DNA from: Pirellulales bacterium | GTDB taxonomy: Bacteria > Planctomycetota > Planctomycetia > Pirellulales > DATAWG01 | DNA: 48,310 nucleotides | Direction: 5' to 3' | NCBI GenBank assembly: GCA_036267355.1 | Contig: DATAWG010000129.1 | Coordinates: 1-48,310, forward strand | Part shown: positions 28,726 to 37,075 of the stretch, piece after piece | Numbering within the stretch: position 1 is the stretch's first letter | How the letters are laid out: every line of letters begins with the position of its first letter | The notes under the pieces: generated by a model | What the model saw: the letters and a program-made list of their open reading frames with translations, nothing else | What the model was told of the DNA's origin: nothing | Databases searched by the model: none | Translations under genes and position numbers: made by a program

Positions 28726-29511
28726 TCATAACGGAAACAGCGTATGGGCGGATAGGAGTTGCGAGGTCAGCTCGCCGATAAACACCCCGATCACGGCGAC
28801 ATAGAGAATGCCCGTGGCGCTTTGCGTGTTGGGAATTTTCAGCGTTTGCCAAGCCATCCCGGCCATCGCGCCGACGCCGATCAAGCCCGCCAACCAGCGC
28901 AAGACGACGAACGCGATCGGCGGAGGCCCACCCAGTTGGAATTGAAGCATCGCGCCGGCCCCGCAAACGACCGCCCGGGCAATCGTCGCCACCGCAACCA
29001 GCACCAGCAACCGCCGCAACGGGCCGAGTTCCATCGTCGGAGTGTTCAAATACCAGTGGCCCAAAAACATTGCCCCCAGCACCGATCCCAGCAGCAAGCC
29101 GGCAGTCGGCGGATCGGCAAACCGTAGCAGTGAGACGAGTGGTTCGGAGGACGAGACCGGCCGTGGCTCGTGGCTCGTGGCTCGTGGCTCGTGAAGTTGG
29201 CCTGCGACTTGCCAATCGCCGACCAATGCGACGGTCGCGACGACCGCGAGAAGCGCCACGCCGAGCCGGCGTTTTTCATATAGCCACGCGACCGCCCCTG
29301 CGTAGCTCAAACCCGCAGCAATCAGCGGCAATAGCGTCCGCTCCCCTTCCGGCAGGCTCAACGCCGCCAGTGCCGCCAAGACGCACATGCCGAGAATCAC
29401 ATACAAGTGATTACGGTAGAATCCGCTGGTCACCTTGCGCGGCGGCGTGATCGCCATCGCCACGGCAAGCCCGAACGAAGCGCGAAGCAGAAATTGGATC
29501 AGGATCGACAC
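28726..29511 (-). CDS. Multi-pass membrane protein, hypothetical
   Basis: A 261-residue, very hydrophobic protein with about seven predicted membrane helices, e.g. HLYVILGMCVLAALAAL, VALLAVVATVALVGDW, PTAGLLLGSVLGAMFLG, LLVLVAVATIARAVVCGAG and ILYVAVIGVFIGELTSQLL. A hydrophilic loop near residue 110 (LHEPRATSHEPRP) is encoded by four copies of a 7-bp unit at 29162-29193. The first codon is GTG with no clear RBS, so the start may be elsewhere. No family is recognised. It runs in the same direction as the zinc-ribbon gene, 94 bp upstream of it. Confidence 0.7.
   Translation of the reverse strand: MSILIQFLLRASFGLAVAMAITPPRKVTSGFYRNHLYVILGMCVLAALAALSLPEGERTLLPLIAAGLSYAGAVAWLYEKRRLGVALLAVVATVALVGDWQVAGQLHEPRATSHEPRPVSSSEPLVSLLRFADPPTAGLLLGSVLGAMFLGHWYLNTPTMELGPLRRLLVLVAVATIARAVVCGAGAMLQFQLGGPPPIAFVVLRWLAGLIGVGAMAGMAWQTLKIPNTQSATGILYVAVIGVFIGELTSQLLSAHTLFPL
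29162..29193. repeat. 7-bp tandem repeat inside a coding region
   Basis: Four perfect copies of CGTGGCT (29162-29189) plus CGTG. The unit is not a multiple of three, so a change in copy number would shift the frame of the membrane protein gene. Confidence 0.9.
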
Positions 29512-29658
29512 GGAGGGGAAAACTCAATCAGCGATCGCCGGTTCTTGCGAAACGTTGGTTAGCACGTGAACGCTCCGCGCGGTTCCGGAGAAGCGGCGCA
29601 AGTGGCTTGGGCGGCCCGCGTTCGTTGGCCACTCGCTTCGTTCGCCAACCAGCGGCAG

Positions 29659-30147
29659 CTACTCGACGATCTCGCATACTGCCGACTGACCGAAGCACTC
29701 GTCCACTTCGATCCGCAGCCGCCCGGGACGGACGCCTTTAGCGGCAGCCATGTCGGCCAGCAGCCGCTCTGCGATATAGCGGGCGAGCAGCTCGGCTGTC
29801 GTGTTGGCTACGGGCAACAGCTTACAATCGCCCCGGGGGAAAAGCCAGCGGCGCTCGGCAAACGTCGCCTCGACGCATGTCTCGTCGGCTCGAACGCGAA
29901 TCGTCGGATGCTCGGTCGCCAGCAACACGTAATGATCCAGTTCGTCCACGATTGCGCGCAGCGCGTCGCGCAGCGCGATAAAATCGACGACATAGTGGTT
30001 CTCGTCGAGCGCGCCAAACCATTCCGCGCCGACGCGATAATTGTGCCCGTGCAGCCGCTCGCAGATATTTCCCGCAAACGTGATGAAGTGCGCAGCGCTA
30101 AAGACCAGATAATCTTTGGCGATCCGAACGTGGTACGAGGCCGGCAT
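29659..30147 (-). CDS. 6-pyruvoyltetrahydropterin synthase / QueD-like protein
   Basis: A 162-residue T-fold protein. Zinc ligands are H20 (SAAH), H33 and H35 (ERLHGHNY), and the catalytic Cys is C29 just before them. DFIALRDALRAIVDELDHYVLL and NTTAELLARYIAERL are the usual helices. QueD makes 6-carboxytetrahydropterin for queuosine, and PTPS makes tetrahydropterin; sequence alone does not separate them. The ATG at 30147 begins MPASYHVRIAKDYLVFSAAH; an upstream frame to 30240 overlaps the PH-domain gene and is rejected. A strand insertion between HYVLL and NTTAE makes it longer than the usual 120-140 residues. No other queuosine gene is near. Confidence 0.88.
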   Translation of the reverse strand: MPASYHVRIAKDYLVFSAAHFITFAGNICERLHGHNYRVGAEWFGALDENHYVVDFIALRDALRAIVDELDHYVLLATEHPTIRVRADETCVEATFAERRWLFPRGDCKLLPVANTTAELLARYIAERLLADMAAAKGVRPGRLRIEVDECFGQSAVCEIVE

Positions 30148-30236
30148 GGAAGAAGATGCGGGGCGGCACTTTGCGATTGCTTTTGACGACGGTTGGGCGG
30201 TTCCGGACGTCCTGCCGCTCAAGCCGATCCTTGATC

Positions 30237-30905
30237 TCAACTCGATTCAATATACAGTCCGCGGCGGTTGCGTTCCGCACGCCGGGCCTGATCGATCAGG
30301 TCGGACACTTCCTGCACGTGCTCGATTCCCTGCAGCCAGAATTTCGGCACGCTTTTGTCGGTCGAGGTCAGCGTGATCGAGCCGACGTCGAACATGCGCT
30401 CGACCAGATTCTGCTCGAATTGCAGGTCGTCGATGTCGATCACTTCGATCCGCTCGGTGACGCGATGCAAAATCCCACGCTCCAGAAAAAAGCGTTGGTT
30501 CGTCAGCCGGTAGCGAATGCCCAGCCGGCGGCACAGCATTGAAAGTCCGACCACGATCCATAGCAGCACCAGCACTGCCAGGATCACGAACGGGGCGTAT
30601 CCGGTGTGAAATGGAACGAGCGCCGCCAGCCCCGCCAGGCTGAGCAGGATGGCCGACAGCAGCGTGCCGGTCATGGCTTTGTAGCTATAAGTGCCACGCC
30701 ACAGTTCTTGCTCGGCCACATCGCCGGCCGCCCGGATCTGGGCACTGCGATTCTGCAACTGTTCGGCCGTGTTGAGCGGGGGCGCGGGTGATTTGCCCAA
30801 GGGATGGCCCGTGTGCTGCACCGGCGCGTCGGCCATGCGCCGGCCGCAACCCGGGCAGAATGCCGCCGAATCCGGAATCTCGCTGCCGCAGTGTGGGCAT
30901 TGCAT
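30237..30905 (-). CDS. Zinc-ribbon and bacterial PH-domain membrane protein
   Basis: A 222-residue protein. The first 25 residues form a zinc ribbon (CPHCGSEIPDSAAFCPGCG). After a polar linker come two membrane helices (about 80-125). The C-terminal half is a bPH2 (PF03703-like) domain, with LGIRYRLTNQRFFLERGIL and a segment VIDIDDLQFEQNLVERMF, then GSITLTSTD. These domains sit at the inner membrane and their ligands are mostly unknown. ATG 30905. It is 89 bp upstream of the QueD-like gene on the same strand. The ribbon plus PH combination is common in planctomycetes and other bacteria (from memory). Confidence 0.8.
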   Translation of the reverse strand: MQCPHCGSEIPDSAAFCPGCGRRMADAPVQHTGHPLGKSPAPPLNTAEQLQNRSAQIRAAGDVAEQELWRGTYSYKAMTGTLLSAILLSLAGLAALVPFHTGYAPFVILAVLVLLWIVVGLSMLCRRLGIRYRLTNQRFFLERGILHRVTERIEVIDIDDLQFEQNLVERMFDVGSITLTSTDKSVPKFWLQGIEHVQEVSDLIDQARRAERNRRGLYIESS

Positions 30906-30978
30906 AAGGCCAAATCCTACGGTCTTGCGTTCCGGCTGGGTGCCCAGCTTTGCGGAGTGAGCGCCAAAAGCGGCTTGC

Positions 30979-32121
30979 TTATTTCGCCGCGAACGCGGCC
31001 GGTCGCACCGCTTCCGCGCTTCCCGGCAATGCGGCCGCCGGCAGCGACGCCGCCGGCAATGGAATGCAGCTCCGCTGCCAATCCACGGCCAGCATCAATA
31101 CATTGATCCCCGATCCGATTCCGAGCAAGGCCACATGGTCGTCTTTCACCAAATGCCCCTGCTCGATGCCGAGCGCCATGGCCATCGGCAACGCCACCGA
31201 ACCCGTGTTGCCGAGCATTTCCACGGTCGGGAAATCGATCGCAAGATCCAAGCCGAGCGCTTCGAACATCAGTTTGCGGTGGGTCGAACCCACTTGGTGG
31301 CAAAATGTCTTGTCGATATCGGCGGCCGACCAATTCAATTCCTGCTGAAAATCGCCGAAGGTCTCCTGCCCCATGCGGATGCCCTCGAGCATCAATCGTT
31401 CGGAATCCGTGTCCATCAGGGGGCGCATGTCGCCAGCGACCGATTCATCGCGGCCGCTATGGCATAGGCCGTGAAAACGCGTATCAGTCCGTGCGGTGGC
31501 GGCGAGCAGCCGATTTTGTGTGCGGCTCGAATCGCGGTGCGTCAAAAGCACCGCCGCGCTTCCAGAGCCGATCGTCAGCGACGCGATTGCTCGCTTCAAT
31601 TCATTGCGGCCGAGGCTCGTGTCGGCATTGAGCCGAGCGATCGTGGTTTCGACGAGTTGCCGTCCACCCTCGGTTCCAACTACCAGTCCCGCACGGATCT
31701 GGCCGAGCTCGATCATGTTGGCCACCTGCACGACGCCGTCGAGAATGCCAAGGCAGGCATTCGAAACGTCGTAGATCAGGCATTCGCGCGGCAGGTCGAG
31801 GCGATGATGAACGGTGCAGGCGGTAGCAGGTTCGAGAAAATCGCGGCACACTGAGGCATGAATCAGGCAGCCGATTTCGCGCGGATCGATCGACGCGGCC
31901 TGCATGGCCCGCGCCGCGCTTTCGACGCTCTTTTGGCTCGGCAATACGCCGCGGGGCCAAAATCGCCGTTGGCGAATGCCGGTGATCATTTCCAGCCGCC
32001 CAGGCGTCAGGCGAAGCCGATCGTACAGCGGCTTCAGCCAGGATTCGATTTCTTCCGAACTGACAACCTCCTCGGCCAGCGTATAACCGAAGCTTTCCAC
32101 GCAGACGTTTTGATACTTCAT
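30979..32121 (-). CDS. 3-oxoacyl-ACP synthase III-like (KAS III) enzyme
   Basis: A 380-residue thiolase-superfamily enzyme. The catalytic triad is visible: C123 in SNACLGILDG, H275 in CHQVGSTHR and N305 in GNTGSVALP. LTIGSGSAAVLL and LLGIGSGIN are conserved Gly-rich turns. FabH enzymes condense acetyl-CoA with malonyl-ACP; relatives such as OleA join two acyl chains, and the length (about 50 over FabH) leaves both open. Residues after about 350 form an Ala/Pro-rich tail. ATG 32121 starts MKYQNVCVESFGY; the open frame continues upstream to 32460 but has Cys/Arg-rich non-coding composition. No acyl carrier protein or other fatty acid gene is adjacent. Confidence 0.88.
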   Translation of the reverse strand: MKYQNVCVESFGYTLAEEVVSSEEIESWLKPLYDRLRLTPGRLEMITGIRQRRFWPRGVLPSQKSVESAARAMQAASIDPREIGCLIHASVCRDFLEPATACTVHHRLDLPRECLIYDVSNACLGILDGVVQVANMIELGQIRAGLVVGTEGGRQLVETTIARLNADTSLGRNELKRAIASLTIGSGSAAVLLTHRDSSRTQNRLLAATARTDTRFHGLCHSGRDESVAGDMRPLMDTDSERLMLEGIRMGQETFGDFQQELNWSAADIDKTFCHQVGSTHRKLMFEALGLDLAIDFPTVEMLGNTGSVALPMAMALGIEQGHLVKDDHVALLGIGSGINVLMLAVDWQRSCIPLPAASLPAAALPGSAEAVRPAAFAAK

Positions 32122-32908
32122 GTCGGGCCAACGCAGACTGGCGAAGCGGAAACCGAACCGGCCGCGCGCCAACGGGCAACGCGACAAACCAAGTGCCAGC
32201 ATACACTTCCGCCGCCAAGGCGTAAAGACGCGACAGAGGACGGCGAGGCTCATGCGCGGGCAACGAAGCGCGTTCACACAACGGCACGACCCGTGATTCT
32301 TCGTCTTCATCGCCCCGATTTCGCCGCGGCGGCAAAAGTGCTTGCACACCATGTTGTGCAAGCACTTTTGCGAACCGCAAGATGATGGCCCTCTATTTAC
32401 AGGGAAATTCGACGCTGTAAATTCGCCTTCGTTGCTCGCGGGCCCTTCTTGCGGCCCCAAACAAGGACGTTTTTCAACAAGGATGTTATTCGCGGCGCGG
32501 CCAAGGAATGGGCGAATAGGGACAGTCGCTCGGCCCAGCGGTTTTCACGGACGAAAAAGTGTTCACGGACGATTGCGTTCAGGATGAAGTGTTCAGGACG
32601 GACACGAACTGAATTTGGCATCGGGAGAGCCATCGCCGGTTAACGCCCGGCAAAAAAACAGAACCAATTCGGCAAGGTCGCCGGTCGGTTCGAATCTCAG
32701 TCGGCGCATTCGCTGCCGCTGAGCAAGTGGAAATGTTCCTCACGTGGATCGACGATTGATTCTCGGCTTTGATCCTTCGGCGGACCATCCAATGAAACAG
32801 AGCAGATGCGCTGTTCGCATCGATCGTGCCCATGGCGGGCCGATCCGCTCGGCTGGCCGGCTCGAAGGATCGCAAACGGGCACAGGACGTTGCCCAGAAG
32901 GAATTGCG
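32122..32908. other. Long intergenic region with repeats
   Basis: About 790 bp between the divergent KAS III and amidotransferase-fold genes. I see no convincing gene on either strand. It contains a long hairpin (32332-32371) and a short direct repeat of aagtgttca (near 32558 and 32586). Promoters for both flanking genes should lie here, but none is clear. Confidence 0.5.
32332..32371. repeat. Perfect 17-bp inverted repeat
   Basis: GCAAAAGTGCTTGCACA (32332-32348) and its exact complement (32355-32371) flank a 6-nt loop. It is longer than most REP stems. Neither strand has a following T-run, so it is not a standard terminator. It could be a protein-binding site, a small mobile-element remnant or a structured RNA leader. 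Confidence 0.85.
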
Positions 32909-33655
32909 ATGCGCACGAAACCCATGATCGGTTTGAATGCGGACTACCGCGCTGCGAAGAAAGATGCTCCTGCGTTCACCTTCCTTGCATCCGGATACTA
33001 CGACGCAATTACGGCAGTCGGCGGAATCCCGGTGATCATTCCACCGCTGACCGAAGAAGCCGATTTGAAGCGAATTCTGGACCTCCTCGACGGCATGGTG
33101 ATGGTCGGCGGAGCCGATCTCGATCCGCGCCGCGACGGATTCATGCTGCACCCCACGGTGCGGCCAATGGAAACCCGCCGCGAAGATTTCGATCGCATGC
33201 TGATCCGGCTGGTGGCCGACCGGCGCTTGCCGATGTTCGGAATCGGGGCCGGCATGCAGTTGCTCAATCTGTCGCAAGGGGGCAATCTATTCCTGCACAT
33301 TTCCGAAGACATGCCCAAGGCCGTGCCCCATAAAGATCCGCTCGATCCGGCACATCGTCACGGGCTGGAAGTCGTGCCGGGCTCGCTCATGGAGCGCGTC
33401 TATGGCGACGGCGAAATCCGCGTCAATAGCCTGCACCACATGGCGGTCGACGAAGTCGCGCCAGGATTCCGCGTCACGGCCCGTTGCCCCGATGGCGTGA
33501 TCGAAGCCATCGAGAGCACCCGCGACGACTGGTTCGCGATGGGCACGCAATTCCACCCCGAAAGCGAATCGGCGTCGGCGCTGGACGTGCGCATCTTCGA
33601 AGAATTTCTGATCGGGATCACCGGCGAAGTGATGATCCTGCCGATGGCCGCCTGA
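32909..33655 (+). CDS. Peptidase C26 / class I amidotransferase-fold protein lacking the nucleophile
   Basis: A 248-residue protein with the fold of gamma-glutamyl-GABA hydrolase (PuuD family): KPMIGLNADYR start, DGMVMVGGADLDP, LHHMAVDEVAPGF and TQFHPESES with H216 and E218 of the catalytic triad. In the nucleophile elbow the family has G-I-C-R-G-M-Q, but here it reads GIGAGMQLLN, so the expected Cys at 113 is Gly and Arg is Ala. The protein should not hydrolyse gamma-glutamyl amides by the normal route. It may be a pseudoenzyme with a binding or regulatory role. ATG 32909 has AAGGA 7-8 bases upstream. No glutamine-dependent partner enzyme is next to it. Confidence 0.88.
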   Translation: MRTKPMIGLNADYRAAKKDAPAFTFLASGYYDAITAVGGIPVIIPPLTEEADLKRILDLLDGMVMVGGADLDPRRDGFMLHPTVRPMETRREDFDRMLIRLVADRRLPMFGIGAGMQLLNLSQGGNLFLHISEDMPKAVPHKDPLDPAHRHGLEVVPGSLMERVYGDGEIRVNSLHHMAVDEVAPGFRVTARCPDGVIEAIESTRDDWFAMGTQFHPESESASALDVRIFEEFLIGITGEVMILPMAA

Positions 33656-33802
33656 GCGGTTTCCGAAAGCAAATCCAAACGCACGGGGACGCGAGCCAAG
33701 CCACAATCGCTTGGCTCGCGTCCGCTGTTTTAGGGGTCGCTGCCGCTTCGTCGGGTGCGACTGCCGGCTTGTCCAGCAGTGGCAGCCGATAGTCGCAGAT
33801 GG

Positions 33803-34687
33803 CTACCCGTCGCGGGGAGTGCCACGGGCATTTTCGCCGCCGAAAAATTTCGTCAGATCGATCCCGCCTTTTTGCTCTTCTTCCAAGAGCTTGATGCGGG
33901 TCTCGAGCCGTTCTATCCGCCGCATCAGCGCCGGGATGATTTCCGATGTCCGCTCGATCGGCTCCAGCCGGGGCACGGCCGGGTAGCCCAATTGTCGATG
34001 CAGCGCGGCGAACAGCAGCAGCGGATCCTTGCGGCGATTGGCCCAAGCGATGCGCCCTTCGCGCTCGCCGAAGAGCGCCGACTTGCCGGCATTTTCCAGC
34101 GGCAGGCCTTGCCGTTCGCGGTCTTGGATATAGCGCCGGCTGCGCACGTAAATCAGATCGGCGAAATCGACGATGCCCACCTGTCGCCGCACGGTGCCGA
34201 TCCATTCGCGCCACGCATCGTCGAACAGCGGATCGCCGGCGACCGCCGCCAGGCCGTGATCGTAGCCGAGCCGATTGCGGCACAAACACTCGAATTCGTA
34301 GATAAAAATTCCTTGCGGCGTCGCTCCGGCCGCCCGATATTGAGCCTCGCGCTCCAGGATCGTCAGGGCCACCGACAGGTCGAATTTCCCGCGGTCGGCC
34401 TCGGCCTCGGCCACGACGTAGGTCTGAAACGGCGTAAAATAGTGCGACAGCTTTGCCATCGCCGTGGAAAACATGCCCCGCAGCCGAAGCTCCGCCGCCA
34501 GATAATCGAGCGCCAGCGGCAAACGCGTCGTGCTGAGAATTTCTTCCTTCACCGAGACGAGAAGTTCTTGCACCGACATATTCTGCCGCATCCGCTCCCC
34601 CAGCGCCCGAAACAAATGCGCCTGCTCGACATATTCTTCGCGATCGAGAACCGCAGTTGGATTCAGACCAGCCATTCGGGAAAGCAT
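33803..34687 (-). CDS. Conserved-looking hypothetical protein, 294 residues
   Basis: Mainly helical. The N-terminal part (YVEQAHLFRALGERMRQNMS then VQELLVSVKEEIL) and the middle (FECLCRNRLGYDHGLAAVAG, DDAWREWIGTVRRQVGIVDF) have well-spaced charged and aromatic residues typical of a folded domain. The C-terminus is a short coiled coil (MRRIERLETRIKLLEEEQK) followed by a Gly-rich end. There is no signal peptide or membrane segment. The first two in-frame ATGs are 34687 and 34675 (MAGLNPT); either may be used. I do not recognise a family. It lies 164 bp downstream of the sigma-54 activator on the same strand. Confidence 0.75.
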   Translation of the reverse strand: MLSRMAGLNPTAVLDREEYVEQAHLFRALGERMRQNMSVQELLVSVKEEILSTTRLPLALDYLAAELRLRGMFSTAMAKLSHYFTPFQTYVVAEAEADRGKFDLSVALTILEREAQYRAAGATPQGIFIYEFECLCRNRLGYDHGLAAVAGDPLFDDAWREWIGTVRRQVGIVDFADLIYVRSRRYIQDRERQGLPLENAGKSALFGEREGRIAWANRRKDPLLLFAALHRQLGYPAVPRLEPIERTSEIIPALMRRIERLETRIKLLEEEQKGGIDLTKFFGGENARGTPRDG

Positions 34688-34851
34688 TGGGTGAGCGGAG
34701 AGTACCAGGAGATCACGCCGAAGATTCTACCGTCTTTGGTATTACTTATTCTGCTTCGTATTCGCGTCTTTCGCGTAATTCCTAGTTTCCCTGCTTCGGT
34801 TCCGTGTCTATCCGCTTAATCCGTGGTTCACTTCTCTTCGTGGCGTGGCGA

Positions 34852-36720
34852 TCAACGTTCGATGCCGTATTCCTCGATCTTGCGGTAGAGCGTGGCCCGG
34901 CCGATTGCCAACAGCTTGGCGGCTTCCGGAACGTTGCCGGCCGTGCGGCGCAAGGCTTCGGCCACCAGCTTGCGCTCCCAATGGTCGAGCCGCAGCGAAT
35001 CGAGTTCGCCGCCGGCGCCGCTGCCGCGCAAGCCCAGGTCGTCGGGCTCGATCTCGCTGCCGCTGGCCAACACCACGGCGCTATCGATCACGTTCCGCAA
35101 CTGCCGGATATTGCCCGGCCAGGAATAGCTCAACAGCTTTTGCCGTGCTTCATTGGAAAGCGACAATCCCGGCCGGCCGTGTTGACGGCGGAAGTGGTCA
35201 AAAAAATAGTTCAGCAGTAGTTCGATGTCACTGCCGCGATAGCGTAGCGGCGGAACATTCAGGTCGAACACGGTCAGGCGGTAGTACAAATCTTCGCGGA
35301 ATTTCCGCTGTTGCACATGCGATTGCAAATCCTGGTTTGTCGCGGCGATGACGCGCACATCGACCGTGATTTGCTGCGTTGCGCCGACGGGCAAGAACGG
35401 GTGCCCTTCGAGAATTCGCAGCAGCTTGGCCTGGCCTTCCCAAGTGAGTTCGCCGATCTCGTCGAGAAACAGCGTGCCGCAGTCGGCCTGCTGGAAGTAG
35501 CCCGTATGATCCCGATCCGCGCTGGTGAACGAGCCGGCCTTATGGCCGAACAACTGGCTTTCCATCAGCTCGCTGGGAATCGCGGCGCAGTTGACCGATA
35601 GCATCGGCCGGTCGGCCCGCGGGCTGGCGCGATGGATTGCCCGGGCGACCAACTCCTTTCCCGAGCCGCTTTCGCCGCGAATCAGCACACAGCCGGTGCT
35701 GCGAGCGACGCGGTCGATCTTTCCCTTGAGATCGGTCATCGCGGGGCAATCGCCGATCAATTCGCTATGGCCCGACGACTGGGCCATCAGGCGGCGATAG
35801 TCGGTTTCCAAGCTGGCTCGCTGCCTCGCCCGCACGAGAGCAACGACCATGATATTGGCCAGGGAAATGCTGAAATCGAAATCGCTCTGGCGAAATCGGC
35901 CGCGCTGGAGATAGGCGTGCAATGCGCCGACGGTCACCCCCTGCCGCACGAGCGGCACACACAGTGCATCGGCAAAGTGCGACAGGCTGGCGGTTGTTTT
36001 GTCGGCCTTTTGCCGGGCGATCCACACCGCGTTGCCCTGTTTGCACACCAACTCGGTGAGCGATTGGCTCAAGCGGATCGGCTCTGCGGCCGTCTCGGGA
36101 ATCACCATCTTCGGCTTCAGCCGACCCGCCTCGTCGACCCACAGGAAGCCGACCACCGCGGCATGCGTTTGCTCGCGCAACAAATCGAGCGATACCTGCG
36201 TGACTTCGTCGGGATGGTCGAGCGCCAACAGCCGAAGGCTCAACTGATAGAGTACCAAAAGTTGCCGGGCTTGATCGGTATCGCGGAGCGCGCTGAGCGC
36301 GATTACGCCCGTGTCGCCGGTCGAACTGCCGCCGAACATCGGGAGGTTCTTGACGATCGTTTGCGTGAAGTCGGCATCGGGATCGGTGCTGACCGTCGGC
36401 GGCTGATCCGAAACCTGAAACGCGAACTCGGTCGAACCAATGCGCACCGTGTGGCCGTCGGCGAGCACGGCGTCGTCGGCGCGCTGATCGTTGACGAAGG
36501 TGCCATTGCGGCTGTCGGCATCGACCACCATCCAATGCTGATCGACGAATTTCAAAACGGCGTGAACCCGCGAACAGAGCGGATCCGTAAGCACGACCGC
36601 GCAATCGGGATCGCGACCGATCCGGCATTCGACGGCCGGGTCGAGTAGAAACGTGGTGCCGGCCCGGGCCCCGGCCGTCATCGTCAGATACGAGTATTTG
36701 GAAGCCGTTACGACAGTCAC
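34852..36720 (-). CDS. Sigma-54-dependent activator with FHA and GAF domains
   Basis: 622 residues. An FHA domain (about 20-105: CRIGRDPDCAVVL, SRVHAVL, DSRNGTFVND) binds phosphothreonine. A GAF-like domain follows (about 150-300). The AAA+ domain has Walker A GESGSGKE (349-356), Walker B FLDE (418-421), and VRVIAATNQDL and LYYRLTVF. The last 40 residues are a Fis helix-turn-helix (LVAEALRRTAGNVPEAAKLLAIGRATLYRK). The sigma-54-contact loop reads GSFTSA at 396-401, not GAFTGA. The start is GTG 36720, preceded by AGGAG six bases upstream; an in-frame TTG at 36759 has no RBS. FHA-headed activators are usually switched by Ser/Thr kinases; none is adjacent, so the target is unknown. Confidence 0.92.
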   Translation of the reverse strand: MTVVTASKYSYLTMTAGARAGTTFLLDPAVECRIGRDPDCAVVLTDPLCSRVHAVLKFVDQHWMVVDADSRNGTFVNDQRADDAVLADGHTVRIGSTEFAFQVSDQPPTVSTDPDADFTQTIVKNLPMFGGSSTGDTGVIALSALRDTDQARQLLVLYQLSLRLLALDHPDEVTQVSLDLLREQTHAAVVGFLWVDEAGRLKPKMVIPETAAEPIRLSQSLTELVCKQGNAVWIARQKADKTTASLSHFADALCVPLVRQGVTVGALHAYLQRGRFRQSDFDFSISLANIMVVALVRARQRASLETDYRRLMAQSSGHSELIGDCPAMTDLKGKIDRVARSTGCVLIRGESGSGKELVARAIHRASPRADRPMLSVNCAAIPSELMESQLFGHKAGSFTSADRDHTGYFQQADCGTLFLDEIGELTWEGQAKLLRILEGHPFLPVGATQQITVDVRVIAATNQDLQSHVQQRKFREDLYYRLTVFDLNVPPLRYRGSDIELLLNYFFDHFRRQHGRPGLSLSNEARQKLLSYSWPGNIRQLRNVIDSAVVLASGSEIEPDDLGLRGSGAGGELDSLRLDHWERKLVAEALRRTAGNVPEAAKLLAIGRATLYRKIEEYGIER

Positions 36721-36792
36721 CAAAAACTCCTGAATCGTGCTTCGATGCCGGAGAAGCAACGCGAGCGTGCCGTTGTCTAAAATTCGCCGATC

Positions 36793-36885
36793 AACACACT
36801 AGCCCGAAGCGTCGGCGAGGACCAAACACACTAGCCCGAAGCGTCAGCGAGGACCAAACACACTAGCCCGAAGCGTCAGCGAGGA
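36793..36885. repeat. 32-bp tandem repeat, three copies
   Basis: The unit containing cactagcccgaagcgtcagc, followed by gagga and a short A/C stretch, recurs with a 32-bp period (ctag at 36799, 36831 and 36863). The third copy is truncated. The unit matches in inverse the interior of the element at 16627-16652. It lies in the gap before the chelatase gene and has no spacers. Confidence 0.85.
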
Positions 36886-37075
36886 AATTATTGACCGACG
36901 CGCCCTCCTCCGCCTCGTTCACGGACAAGTCGGCGTTTTAGCCGCAGCAAGTTTGCCGCACGCCGCATTTTCCGGTACGCTTGCCTAGCAGTAACTACTA
37001 TAACAAGCGCCGACGGCGTTGGGAGCGAGGACAGGATATCAGAACGTCACGGGCGAGAGCCCAGAGCGGAATGAG

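Noticed and set aside
30979-32460. Longer KAS III start at 32460
   Set aside because: The added 113 residues are Cys/Arg-rich with no domain; ATG 32121 matches the family N-terminus.
32397-32633. Small minus-strand open frame upstream of KAS III
   Set aside because: No RBS, Arg-rich, no recognisable fold; the region is better read as intergenic.
36793-36885. CRISPR array candidate
   Set aside because: 32-bp units are contiguous tandem copies without spacers.
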